43,009 bases of DNA from an uncultured Pseudomonadota bacterium (lineage in GTDB: Bacteria; Pseudomonadota; Alphaproteobacteria; RF32; CAG-239), in contig CASEQD010000014.1 in NCBI GenBank assembly GCA_949289935.1, positions 1 through 43,009 of the forward strand. The letters are read 5' to 3'. The stretch's first letter is position 1; every line of letters starts with the position of its first letter. Made by a program: the position numbers and the translations under genes. This document shows positions 1 through 8,980 of this stretch, piece by piece. Under the pieces are notes generated by a model. The model was not told the origin of the DNA. It did not search any database and saw only the letters and a list, made by a program, of their open reading frames with translations.

Positions 1-123
1 GACTTCATCTCTACATCCTCAATCTTATATTATTATTTCTAAAAAGTCAACTATCATTTCCTCCCCCAACCCACATTTTTTTGACACAAATTTTCCCCGG
101 AAATTCCTTCCCGGGGAGCCATA

Positions 124-156
124 ACAAAAAAGCGCCTGACTCCCGCCAGACGCTTC
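124..156 (-). terminator. Rho-independent terminator of the DsbD-like gene
   Basis: On the minus strand a GC-rich hairpin (arms AGCG.CTG and CAG.CGCT, loop about 9 nt) is followed by a run of six T residues. It lies directly after the stop codon of the minus-strand gene that ends at 164. Confidence 0.75.
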
Positions 157-163
157 AAAAAAA

Positions 164-2899
164 TCAATTAGTCATCAACCGCAAATCCGTCGAAGACAAA
201 ATCTTCGGCAACACCACACCGCCTCTGGCCGCCGGAGTAAATAAAACATAAAAAGGAACGCTTTTTCGCCCGTAACGCGACATAAAATCCAAAACCTCCC
301 CGTTCCCTTCCGACCAATCCACTTGGATAACAACCACATTACGCTCGGAAAAAAGATTCTGCAAAACCGGATTTTTCAGCACAACATATTTATTATAATA
401 ACAACTCAAACACCACGGCGCGTCAATACTCAGCAAAACACTTTTTCCCTCATCAAGAAGTGCTTTGATTTTTGCTTCATCAATGCCGCCCTTTTTCACA
501 AACGCCTCTTTTTCCACCACAGCAACGGCAGTTTTTTCCTCCCGTGAAAACCCGCGGTTAAGATCCCACGAGGCAAATAAAACAAGCAACCAACACAATG
601 CCAAAGAAATTCCTCCCAAAAGCCGCCGCACAGAAGTCTCCTTCTTCTGTCCAAACCGCATCAAAAAAAGCTTTCGTTCAAAATTTCTCCGATACGCCAA
701 CAAAAATAAAAACAACAACAAATAAACAACCAGACGAACAAACAGGGAAAACTCCGTCTGAACATAAAAAACGCCGCACAACCGGAGTAATGTCAACAAA
801 ATAATGCATAACAAAACAAAACGAACTTTTCTCATCCAGTTCCCGGGACGAGGCATAAACACAACCGCCGTAGGAAACAATCCTGCCAAAAAATAAGGAA
901 AAGCCAAACCGCAGACGGCAAAAAGAAAAACAACCGTCATTTCAAAAAAAGTTCCGCCCAAAGCAAAACCGACCGCCGACGACAAATACGGAACCGTACA
1001 AAACGTAGAAAAAAGCATAATTGTTCCGCCGGAAAACCAGGCGCGAAAAGCACCGTCTCCTTTTTTACAAACACAACAACGCTTCAACCATTCCGGCGTT
1101 TTCAACAAACAAAGTCCGGACATATAAGCAGCAAACAAAACCAAAACAAATATCATCAAAGACAAAAACCAACCGCTCTGAAACTGCATGCCCCATTCTG
1201 AAATTGCACCTTTGTACCTAAACCAAAACAGTATCAAAATCAAAATAATAAATCCCGTAAAAATTCCGCCGACGGTATAAAAGAAATTGCGCCGGACATT
1301 ATCCGGATTCGCACAACCAAACCCGCAAACACTCGTCAGCCGCAACATCAGAAGCGGAAAAACCCCCGACATAAAATTCAACAACAAACCGCCGGCAAAA
1401 GCCGCCAGCAAAATCGCCGGCGTCAGACTGATTTCCTGAAGTTCCGTCCACGGAAGATTTTCAACCGTTTCAATAATTTTCAAAGCAGCATGGCGCCCAA
1501 GCTTCACAAATAAAGAAAGCTTCTGCCCCGCCGATATATCTTCTCCGTCCGCAAGCGGCAGAAAAACATCCGTATAATCGTCATAAACAGCGATTCTCGG
1601 CTTTTGAAAAACAAAGCGCCCGTCATCAACCATCACGTCAATATCGGCGGGAGAAGCATCCGTATCCAAGCGCAGACGCAGCTCCTCCGTCCCGGATTCC
1701 GTTTTGAACACAGATAATGATACCGCTTCCGTCCCGGATTGTTCCGCCGCCGGCAAAATATTAAAACTTTGAACAATAAAATTACTAACGGTAGAAGCAT
1801 AACCGGCACCTGCATTCAAACTCAAAACCGGTTCAAGGACTTCCTTCCGGCAACCTTCGGCCGAACAAACGGAAAACACCGCCCGAGCCGAAATTTTAAG
1901 AGATTCTTCCGGATTTTTTACCTTCAGCACCAAAGGAACGGCAAAATTTCCCTCTTGCCCGAAAACTTCCTTTTTACCATACGTCATCCGCCGGGGCATC
2001 GGCAAAAAGACCTCGCTGCCGGATAAATTATCTCCGCTTATCACAAACTCAGGCTTGTTTTTTCCCAACAATTCAAGCGCTGTTCCGTCTGGAAGAACAA
2101 AATGAAAAGCACCACGGATTTCTTTTGAATTATTAACCGTAGAATATTCGCTGATAAGCCTGACCTTAACCCTGTCTTTTTCAGCCCACTGACCATTGCC
2201 GCCGCCCTGGGTCAGAGGATCTTCATACAATGTTCCGTAAAACAAAAACTTTTTCCAGTCGGTTTTAACAAACAATTCCATCAGGCGCTCATACGGCTTT
2301 TGCTCATCTTTCGGCATCGACGACCGACCGTCCATAAAAATCTTTTGTTCATAAGCCTTAAAATCCCTGGGCTCAAAACTGTAAGAAACCACTTTTGAAA
2401 AATCGGGAACAACCACCAAATCCGGAGAATCGATATAACTTTCGGTATAATCTTTCTCATAAGCGCTCTCATGTAAAATCAGAGGCGGCTCTTCGGGCAT
2501 CAACATTTTCTCCTTGATTTCTTCATATTTTTCGGAAAAAAAGCGATAAAACCTGACCCCGTCGCGAATCAACATCGCCCTGTCTGCAATTTCTTGCCCT
2601 TCCAGCTCCGGAAAAAGACGCATAACATCTTCTGATATATCTTCGTTAATTTTATTTCCGGGATATTTTTCATGAAAATAACGCCCGACGGAAACAATTA
2701 TATTCGCCTGATCAAGCACGTTTGTTTCACGAAATTCTTGTTCATCTTCAGGATAAAAATCCCAAATAACCTTTCCGCCCTGCACTGTTTTTTTCTCCGT
2801 GCCGTCAGCAGAACTTACAGACGGATTTTCCGCCGCACAAAGCACATTTCCGCAACAAACGGCTGCCGCTAAAAACAAAAGAAAAACAAGTTTGCGCAT
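164..2899 (-). CDS. DsbD/ScsB-like membrane thiol:disulfide interchange protein
   Basis: Expected role: carries reducing equivalents across the inner membrane to periplasmic thiol proteins. The 911-residue protein starts with a signal peptide (about 1-22). A long periplasmic part follows (about 25-480) and contains a CX4C pair (VCSAEGC) like that of ScsB N-terminal domains. About eight membrane helices follow (about 490-760). The C-terminal thioredoxin domain has the redox motif WCLSC, with cysteines at about 830 and 833. Length and order fit ScsB-type DsbD proteins. Odd point: the first transmembrane cysteine of the family motif PCVFP is missing. The sequence here is SGVFP (Gly512), although the partner cysteine (FCTVP, Cys634) is kept. 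The family is clear; the electron-transfer chemistry is uncertain. It is a single gene, divergent from yqgE, with its own terminator. Confidence 0.85.
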   Translation of the reverse strand: MRKLVFLLFLAAAVCCGNVLCAAENPSVSSADGTEKKTVQGGKVIWDFYPEDEQEFRETNVLDQANIIVSVGRYFHEKYPGNKINEDISEDVMRLFPELEGQEIADRAMLIRDGVRFYRFFSEKYEEIKEKMLMPEEPPLILHESAYEKDYTESYIDSPDLVVVPDFSKVVSYSFEPRDFKAYEQKIFMDGRSSMPKDEQKPYERLMELFVKTDWKKFLFYGTLYEDPLTQGGGNGQWAEKDRVKVRLISEYSTVNNSKEIRGAFHFVLPDGTALELLGKNKPEFVISGDNLSGSEVFLPMPRRMTYGKKEVFGQEGNFAVPLVLKVKNPEESLKISARAVFSVCSAEGCRKEVLEPVLSLNAGAGYASTVSNFIVQSFNILPAAEQSGTEAVSLSVFKTESGTEELRLRLDTDASPADIDVMVDDGRFVFQKPRIAVYDDYTDVFLPLADGEDISAGQKLSLFVKLGRHAALKIIETVENLPWTELQEISLTPAILLAAFAGGLLLNFMSGVFPLLMLRLTSVCGFGCANPDNVRRNFFYTVGGIFTGFIILILILFWFRYKGAISEWGMQFQSGWFLSLMIFVLVLFAAYMSGLCLLKTPEWLKRCCVCKKGDGAFRAWFSGGTIMLFSTFCTVPYLSSAVGFALGGTFFEMTVVFLFAVCGLAFPYFLAGLFPTAVVFMPRPGNWMRKVRFVLLCIILLTLLRLCGVFYVQTEFSLFVRLVVYLLLFLFLLAYRRNFERKLFLMRFGQKKETSVRRLLGGISLALCWLLVLFASWDLNRGFSREEKTAVAVVEKEAFVKKGGIDEAKIKALLDEGKSVLLSIDAPWCLSCYYNKYVVLKNPVLQNLFSERNVVVIQVDWSEGNGEVLDFMSRYGRKSVPFYVLFTPAARGGVVLPKILSSTDLRLMTN

Positions 2900-3004
2900 T
2901 TTATTTCATCAGCTCTTGAAAAAATCTTCTTCTAAGATAATTTATTATGTGATAGAATACAAGAGTCGGAAATGAAAAAGTAAGTATTTTGTGAGTAATA
3001 AACC

Positions 3005-3574
3005 ATGTTTGAATTAAACACAACCAACCTCACGGGAAAATGTTTGATATCTTCGCCGTTCATGGAAGATGAACATTTCAACAAAACCGTCGTATACATT
3101 TGTTCTCATACCAAAGACGGAGCAATCGGTTTTATTATCAACAAAAAACTCGAAAACATTTCTTTTGATGATTTAGCCGCTCAGCTTCCCATAGAACACT
3201 ATGCCGGTTCTTGTCCCGTTGCGCTGCACAACGGCGGCCCTTCGGAAAAGATTCGCGGCTTTGTTCTTCATTCAACCGACTACATAAAAAGCGACACCGT
3301 CATCATTGATCGTCAGATTGCCGTATCCTCATCCATAGACATCATCACCGACATTGCCTTCGGCACCGGGCCGAAAGACAATCTCATTGCTCTGGGATAC
3401 GCCGGTTGGGGCCCCGGACAACTTGAAAAAGAAATCATGAACAACAGCTGGATTATTACGACTCCCGAAACCGAACTCGTCTTCCGCACCAAAGACGAAG
3501 AAAAATGGGAAGCAGCTCTGCACAAAACCGGGATTTCCGTTGATCAATTGTCCTTTTACTCGGGACGGGCATAA
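3005..3574 (+). CDS. yqgE: YqgE/AlgH family protein (UPF0301)
   Basis: This 189-residue cytoplasmic protein matches the YqgE/AlgH family over its whole length. It has the typical N-terminal block (LTGKCLISSPFMEDEHFNKT), the motif GAIGFIINK, the segment HNGGP, and the later GYAGWGPGQLEKE. The molecular function of the family is not settled; AlgH was first linked to transcriptional control in Pseudomonas. It stands alone, divergent from the DsbD-like gene with 105 bp between them, and converges with the broken gene at 3592-4481. The ATG at 3005 fits the family N-terminus. Confidence 0.9.
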   Translation: MFELNTTNLTGKCLISSPFMEDEHFNKTVVYICSHTKDGAIGFIINKKLENISFDDLAAQLPIEHYAGSCPVALHNGGPSEKIRGFVLHSTDYIKSDTVIIDRQIAVSSSIDIITDIAFGTGPKDNLIALGYAGWGPGQLEKEIMNNSWIITTPETELVFRTKDEEKWEAALHKTGISVDQLSFYSGRA

Positions 3575-3591
3575 AAAAATCCCCGAAAACT

Positions 3592-4481
3592 CTATGCAAT
3601 TTTTCCGGTGCAACCGCCGCAATTTGAACATCCGTTGCAAATCAGCCTGCTGCCGCAAACTGCGCATTTTTCACCAAATTGCCTGACATACGGCTCAAAG
3701 TCTGCGGCAAAAAAATCGCCCTGCTCCGGCGGCTGCAACTTAAATTGCGGAATCCGCCCTTCAAATTGCAACCCTGATTTATACGCCATCCGGCTTTGCA
3801 GTCCTTTGTCCGGCAAATGATAAGTTTTTCCGTCTTTCACAAAATATGTTCCGGTTTCAATAAAACAAAACCGCACACCGAATGCAACGCATTCATCATA
3901 AAGCTTCTTCACCCATTCATAATGCAGCGGGCGCGACCCGTCATAATTTTCCCCGCCCGCAATCACCTGCTCAATCCGCCCGGAAACTAAATATTTTCGC
4001 AAACTGACGGCTCCGATAAACGGCGCAGCCATAATCCCTTTATGTTTAAACGGAAGTTCCAATAATATGGGCACCCGCTCATCAGCCATTTCCTGATTTT
4101 CACAGGTAACATTAAAAAAACATTTTCCCAGCCGCCGTTCCAATCTTCCGGCAAACACCCGGCAACCCGTTCCGGACGTTTGGTTAACAAAAAGAAAACC
4201 ACATCCGGACGCTGCCGGATAATTTTCCATGCTTCCGGCCGCCAGGCATCTGCCTCGTCCAAAAAGAAATCAGAAGTCATGCACACCCGCAGTTGTTCGC
4301 CGCTTTTCACTTTATAGCGGCCGTTTTTATCTTTATGCAGCGGATAATCAAAATTATTTTTAACCTTATATACCAAACGCCCGTTGCCGCCGCGCTGTTT
4401 ATCCAGAAAATACATATAACAATTCCGGCAGCCTTCGCTTTTTTTCACACAACCGTGCCATGGATTCCAAATATCATGCAT
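3592..4481 (-). pseudogene. Gp37/Gp68-type (DUF5131) protein, disrupted by a frameshift
   Basis: Two overlapping minus-strand reading frames (4481-3987 and 4230-3592) are the two halves of one DUF5131 protein of about 296 residues. The N-terminal half has the family signature WNPWHGCxxxSEGCRNCY, a cysteine cluster reminiscent of metal-cluster sites, followed by the segment FFLLTKRPER. The C-terminal half has FNVTCENQEMADERVP, GIMAAPFIG and a cysteine-rich tail (CAVCGSR, CNGCSNCGGC) that looks like a zinc ribbon. The frames meet at a run of seven T (minus strand; A at 4114-4120). Eight T would restore one continuous protein. It may be a pseudogene, a consensus error in the homopolymer, or slippage during expression. 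The family occurs in phages and bacteria; its function is unknown to me. Confidence 0.75.
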
Positions 4482-4573
4482 TTACAATTTTCCCCTTCAC
4501 CTGCCGACATAATACCTCTGCCGCCGGACAAATTCAACAATGATATTTTTTCACCTCTGCATGAAAATAATCA

Positions 4574-4602
4574 TTGAACAATGAGAAAATCCATGCTACA
4601 CT
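4574..4602 (+). promoter_or_regulatory. Sigma70-type promoter of the first Lcl-type paralogue
   Basis: TTGAAC (4574-4579), 17 bp, TACACT (4597-4602). The same boxes with the same spacing, inside a well conserved stretch starting at TTTTTCACCTCTGCATG, stand before the second paralogue at 10697-10725. Confidence 0.75.
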
Positions 4603-4634
4603 AAAACCAGTGATGATAAAGTGTGGAGGATGAA

Positions 4635-5447
4635 ATGCGTGTGATTCTTTCCGCCGGCAAAAAGGTATATTTTACCCTGCTGGCTGCTTTCGCCCAGTGT
4701 GCGGAAACAGATTGCAATACGTTAGGCTACGATTCGCCAACACAATGCGACAACAGCATCAAATGTCCGTTTGGCGAATATTGGGCATGTCCCGGAAAAA
4801 CCACCGAAGAAGAACCGGAAGAATCAGAAGAAGAAAAAGCCGTCCTCGGCCAGTGCACCGGCTATGCCAAAAACTGCAATATTGCCGACATTCTTTATTC
4901 CGACGGCACCTGCTCCGCTGATGTCGTTTCCGGTAAAACACCAATTGGCATTGTCGTTTATATCGGTTCTGACAACTGCGGTCAGGCTCTGGCGCTGGAA
5001 GACTTGGGAAGATTATACTGGTCTCACACATCTAATAACATTCCGGGATTGCAAAATTACAACAGTGCTCCAGTCAATGATTTTGACAGTTGTGGAAATA
5101 CAAAGATTGTTATTGATTATAGTTCTAAACAATATGGTAATCGTGCTTCTGATCTATATCCTGCTTTTTGGAGTGTCTATAATTATGCCCCGTCAACCAT
5201 GCCTGAAACAAAGGGTAAATGGTGTTTACCTTCCGGCGGTGTATTAAACAGCATTTTCTCAAACAGAGCGACAATTAATTCGAGCCTGAGCAGAATTAAA
5301 AAGACACTACTTGGCAGCGATATATGGTGGTCGTCATCCGCATACTCATCTAAGGACGCGTGGACCGTATCCATGTCTTCAGGTAATATCGGTGCCCTAA
5401 CTACATACGTCAACAATGTTGATGTCCGCCCGGTGATTGAGTTTTAA
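4635..5447 (+). CDS. Secreted cysteine-rich Lcl/DUF1566-type protein, paralogue 1
   Basis: This 270-residue protein has the same layout as the protein at 10758-11627. A cysteine-rich N-terminal part is followed by a nearly identical central block (GQCTGYAKNCNIADILYSDG, then PIGxVVYIGSDNCGQALALE). The C-terminal part ends KGKWCLPSGGVLN...WWSSSAYS...VRPVIEF, the pattern of Lcl C-terminal/DUF1566 domains with a C-type-lectin-like fold. ATG 4635 is chosen because GGAGG lies 5 nt upstream; a GTG at 4623 overlaps that site. The signal peptide is shortened: compared with the paralogue about 9 residues are missing before AFAQC, leaving a very short hydrophobic core. Export may therefore be impaired. 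No function is known; surface or periplasmic binding is a guess from the fold. Confidence 0.75.
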   Translation: MRVILSAGKKVYFTLLAAFAQCAETDCNTLGYDSPTQCDNSIKCPFGEYWACPGKTTEEEPEESEEEKAVLGQCTGYAKNCNIADILYSDGTCSADVVSGKTPIGIVVYIGSDNCGQALALEDLGRLYWSHTSNNIPGLQNYNSAPVNDFDSCGNTKIVIDYSSKQYGNRASDLYPAFWSVYNYAPSTMPETKGKWCLPSGGVLNSIFSNRATINSSLSRIKKTLLGSDIWWSSSAYSSKDAWTVSMSSGNIGALTTYVNNVDVRPVIEF

Positions 5448-5540
5448 CCCCGCTTTTTTTCTGAGTAGCCTCACCCTTTCTCCCCCCCCTGAACAGCTCT
5501 CCCTTTTCTCTCCCCCTGAGTACATCCCTCTCATTCCCTC

Positions 5541-5621
5541 CCTGAGTAGGGCTGGAGGCAGAAAAACAATCCGGTGAATTGTTTTTCGCCGACAGAGTCT
5601 GAATTGTCAGATTGTGAACAG
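5541..5621. repeat. 81-bp palindromic repeat, copy 1
   Basis: This stretch matches 10437-10517 at 78 of 81 positions. It starts CCTGAGTAGGGCTGGAGG and contains the perfect hairpin AAAAACAAT / ATTGTTTTT (loop CCGGTGA) and a second small dyad TCTGA / TCAGA. It lies between the 3' end of Lcl-type paralogue 1 and the 3' end of pepA. The preceding 90 bp are pyrimidine-rich and carry further CTGAGTA-like words (5462, 5512). Here the repeat lacks the second arm of the larger hairpin seen in copy 2. Confidence 0.85.
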
Positions 5622-5627
5622 ATAAAA

Positions 5628-7091
5628 CTAAAACGGCTTCAGACTTTTCATATATTCACACAACAAACGCACACCAAAACCTGTAGCGCCGGACGGAACT
5701 GCCGGACGAGCTTTTTCCAGAGTTTCACAACCGGCAATATCCAAATGCGCCCAGCTGATTTTATCTTTCACAAACCTCTGCAAAAAACAGGCCGCCAGCG
5801 TGCTGCCGTTCATTCCCTGGCCGATCTGCTTGACATCGGCAATTTCAGAATCAACCATTTTGTCAAATTCCCGGTCAAAAGGCAACGGCCAAAGCTTTTC
5901 ACCACTCACAGCCCCGGCCTTGGTCAAAGCCTCTGCCAAAGCCTCGTCCCGGCAAAAAATCGAAGCATAATGCCCGCGGAAAACATTGGCGCTGGCGCCG
6001 GTCAGCGTCGCTAAATCAACAATACGGGAAGCCTTCAGTTTTGTAGCCGCATACCACAAACAATCCGCCAGAGCCAGACGCCCTTCAGCATCGGTATTGG
6101 CTATTTCCACCGTCTGCCCCGAAGCCGAAGTCAGAATATCCCCGGGACGATAAGCCTGACTGCCGAGAGCATTTTCGGCCAATCCGACAACCACCGCCAC
6201 ATTCAGTTTTGACTTCAACAACGCCTGAACTTTCAACGCAGCAATCACAGCCGCGGCGCCGCCCATATCCACTTTCATATCTTTCAATCCCGCCGCCGTT
6301 TTAAGATTAATTCCGCCAGCATCAAAAGTAATGCCTTTGCCGACCAAAACCAGATCATAATCTTTACGGGAAGGCGCTCCCTTCCATTTGGCAACCACTG
6401 CCCGCGGAGAATGAGTCGAAGCGGCTCCCACGGCAGACAGCATTGAAAAACCGTTTTCAGCCAAATTCCCGGGTTCAAACACCTCAACCTCCAGACCGAG
6501 ATATTCAAGCCGCCGCACATCTTCGGCAAAAGCTTCCGGCGTCAGAACATTGGGCGGTTCATTGCCCAAATCACGGGCATAACGCACACCGGCGGCCAGA
6601 GCTCTGGCTTCTTCAAGTTTTCTGGGATTAAAACCACCTTCTTCAAAACAAAAACAAACCTGTTCCAATTGCGAAAATTCCTCGCTTTTCTTTTTGGTTT
6701 TATACTTGTCAAAAGAATAAGCTTCCAATTCCATTCCCAACAAAAATTCCGCCGCCCGGGAAGAAACTTCTTTCGGAATAAAAACATCAGCCTGACACAG
6801 TTTTTTAGCCTGCCGGAAGAAAAACGCCCCTGTCTCCAGAGCTTCCGCAGCAGATAAACCGCGAGATACACCGACCACGGCAATTGTTCTTTCGCCGTCA
6901 TCCAATTCTAAAACCGCATTGGGCTTGACTGAAAATTTTCTGTTTTGAATTCCCCGTTTCAATCTGTCTGCCGTTTCTTTTGAAAAAAATTTCGCGAGTC
7001 TCTCAAAAAAATCGTCATTTGCTTTAATCAAAGGCACAATCAAAATATCTGCCTTGTCATTTTTTTCAACTAATGTAAAATTTTCAGCCAT
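5628..7091 (-). CDS. pepA: Leucyl aminopeptidase (family M17)
   Basis: A cytosolic metallo-aminopeptidase that removes N-terminal residues from peptides; it normally works as a hexamer with two metal ions. The 487-residue length is normal for the family. The catalytic domain shows GKGITFDAGGINLK (metal and catalytic lysine), DMGGAAAV, and the M17 signature NTDAEGRL at residues 332-339, close to its place in E. coli PepA. The C-terminal GSTLAACFLQRF and WAHLDIAG segments are also typical. Start: ATG 7091 with AGGAG upstream. The N-terminal domain (about 1-160) is divergent, as is common. It stands alone, divergent from the HNH-containing gene. Confidence 0.95.
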   Translation of the reverse strand: MAENFTLVEKNDKADILIVPLIKANDDFFERLAKFFSKETADRLKRGIQNRKFSVKPNAVLELDDGERTIAVVGVSRGLSAAEALETGAFFFRQAKKLCQADVFIPKEVSSRAAEFLLGMELEAYSFDKYKTKKKSEEFSQLEQVCFCFEEGGFNPRKLEEARALAAGVRYARDLGNEPPNVLTPEAFAEDVRRLEYLGLEVEVFEPGNLAENGFSMLSAVGAASTHSPRAVVAKWKGAPSRKDYDLVLVGKGITFDAGGINLKTAAGLKDMKVDMGGAAAVIAALKVQALLKSKLNVAVVVGLAENALGSQAYRPGDILTSASGQTVEIANTDAEGRLALADCLWYAATKLKASRIVDLATLTGASANVFRGHYASIFCRDEALAEALTKAGAVSGEKLWPLPFDREFDKMVDSEIADVKQIGQGMNGSTLAACFLQRFVKDKISWAHLDIAGCETLEKARPAVPSGATGFGVRLLCEYMKSLKPF

Positions 7092-7160
7092 TTTTTCACT
7101 CCTAAAAAAACAATTTAATTCATTTTAGACACAATTCTCTAATATTTTACTAATTAAGAG

Positions 7161-7189
7161 TAGACAAATAATTTATCGCATGCTATGGT
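7161..7189 (+). promoter_or_regulatory. Putative promoter of the HNH/SUKH gene pair
   Basis: TAGACA (7161-7166), 17 bp, TATGGT (7184-7189), 37 bp before the ATG at 7226. This is a sequence match only. Confidence 0.45.
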
Positions 7190-7225
7190 AGACAAAACAA
7201 CAATTTTTGACAAAAGCGACAAAAC

Positions 7226-8980
7226 ATGGCGAAGCAGAAAAAATTTCAAGATCCATACAATTATCTGTATTTGGATAATGAAGAACCATCTGCCGTGGAT
7301 ATTGTTTTTGAAAACATCGACAAACAAAAAGAAAAAGACACCGTTTCTTCCACTCTGCCGCCCCGCCCTGTTGAGGAAGAAGTTCCGCCGCTTCATTTTA
7401 CCGGCAAAATCGAAGAAGAATTGTATTATGAAAAAATGATGGCGGACAATGCCAGACAGGACTTGCAAAATTTAAGCAGCGGCAACGAGGAACTTCGCCG
7501 CGAAACCAGGGAAAAAATAAAAAACATGATGGGCATCTGGCGTCTGCGCTATGTCAACAACATAAAATATTATCCTCTCTCCCGCGAAGAAAAACACATC
7601 ATCCGAATGGATTACTACGGCACTATTGACGAACCCGTACGCATTCCGACACGCAGCAAATCATCCAAAACATATTTAAATTTTATAAATTCACCTTACA
7701 AACAAAAACTTGAAAACCCTCAATACAAACTGGAAACATCTCCGGCATGGAACAAATTCCGCCAGTTTCCCCGTTTTCGCAAAATTGAAGGCAATCTGCT
7801 CAAACAACTGGCTCAAATGGATATCCCGCCGGAAATGCTGCCGCAAATGAACGCTTACGATTTTGCCGATGTTTTATACCGGGCATTCAAAGACACAGCC
7901 AACGAATACGGAAAAGTCCGCATTTTTACCGGAGCCCGCCGCAGTTTCATTAAAGACTTTATCCGCAAAAACGAACGCCCCTTCCGCGCATACCTGAAAA
8001 ACATAAACGTCGACGACCGCTATGCCGACGCACTCATCGAACAAATGCACAAAAAAGGAGCCACAAACGACATTGACGTCTATGACAGCGCCAAAGCACT
8101 CAACCTGCTGCAAAAATATCAGCAAAAAGGCCTCATTCCCAAAGATGAACAATTATCTCTGAACTTAACCTCTGCCCAACTCGAACTCATCAAGATGCAG
8201 GGCGATTACCCGTCTGTCGCCGTTCTTGACAAAGAAGGGAAAACTCTCAAAGGCCCGACTTTCACTGTTCACCACAAAATCGCCGTCAAAGACGCCGGTG
8301 AAGCCACTTATCTTGCCGACGTGAACCATTTCGAAAATCTGTGTCTGACGATTGAAGATCCTTACCACCGTCTGCTGCACAGCCTTGATCGTACGGAAAT
8401 TTCAAACTTCCGTGAATCATATAAAGCCCGCATCTATATGAAAGATCCTCATCTGGTTTTCTGGGGCGGTTTTTCTCCTGTCTTCCACATTTATTACGAC
8501 TACAATCAGGATCCCCGTTCCCACCGCCTGATGGAAAACAATTATAAATGGATAAAAGAGCATCTTTCTCAAATTACGCCTCTGCCTGACTTTGACCCCG
8601 AATTGATTAACGCCGCCGCTTACGCGGGAAAAGTCAGCCGCAAACAAAAAAAGATGCAAAAGAAAAAAGAAGAAAACAACAACATTTTGCAAAAAAACAA
8701 AAACACATCTGCCGCCCTGCACAGAAAAAAAGAAACGGATAAAAAAACAAACAACGACGATACGGAAAACAAATCGCCTTCAAGCTCCAAAGCCTCCAAC
8801 ATTACCATATCCAAACGAATTCAAAAATTAAAAAAAGACTATTTATTGCAAAAGCAACAGGAAAAGAAATATAAAAACAAACAAACGCGCGGCGGTGCAA
8901 ATACCCGAAAAGCACAAAAAATCAAAAACATTATCGACAGCCTTTTCTTCGCAAAACTTCGGGAGCTGGATAAAAGATGA
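7226..8980 (+). CDS. Large protein with an HNH nuclease-like motif and a basic C-terminal tail
   Basis: I do not recognise the 584-residue protein as a whole. Residues about 345-390 read VHHKIAV...NHFENLCLTIEDPYHRLLH. The His pair (349-350), the following NL, and the H381xxxH385 pair reproduce the order of an HNH (beta-beta-alpha metal) nuclease. The N-terminal 60 residues are acidic. Residues about 490-584 are a low-complexity, very basic tail of Lys, Gln and Asn, which could bind nucleic acid. No signal peptide or membrane helix is seen. The stop codon overlaps the start of the next gene (ATGA), so the two are translationally coupled. The SUKH-like partner suggests a nuclease toxin with its immunity protein, but the motif sits mid-protein, unlike most polymorphic toxins. 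Confidence 0.6.
   Translation: MAKQKKFQDPYNYLYLDNEEPSAVDIVFENIDKQKEKDTVSSTLPPRPVEEEVPPLHFTGKIEEELYYEKMMADNARQDLQNLSSGNEELRRETREKIKNMMGIWRLRYVNNIKYYPLSREEKHIIRMDYYGTIDEPVRIPTRSKSSKTYLNFINSPYKQKLENPQYKLETSPAWNKFRQFPRFRKIEGNLLKQLAQMDIPPEMLPQMNAYDFADVLYRAFKDTANEYGKVRIFTGARRSFIKDFIRKNERPFRAYLKNINVDDRYADALIEQMHKKGATNDIDVYDSAKALNLLQKYQQKGLIPKDEQLSLNLTSAQLELIKMQGDYPSVAVLDKEGKTLKGPTFTVHHKIAVKDAGEATYLADVNHFENLCLTIEDPYHRLLHSLDRTEISNFRESYKARIYMKDPHLVFWGGFSPVFHIYYDYNQDPRSHRLMENNYKWIKEHLSQITPLPDFDPELINAAAYAGKVSRKQKKMQKKKEENNNILQKNKNTSAALHRKKETDKKTNNDDTENKSPSSSKASNITISKRIQKLKKDYLLQKQQEKKYKNKQTRGGANTRKAQKIKNIIDSLFFAKLRELDKR

Noticed and set aside
94-118. CCCCGG...CCGGGG hairpin near the left edge
   Set aside because: It has no T-run on either strand beyond AAAATTT and no identifiable gene next to it on the left, so I do not call it a terminator.
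5183-5416. 77-codon minus-strand frame inside the first Lcl-type gene
   Set aside because: It is an antisense shadow of a conserved protein with a promoter, and has no motif or ribosome binding site.
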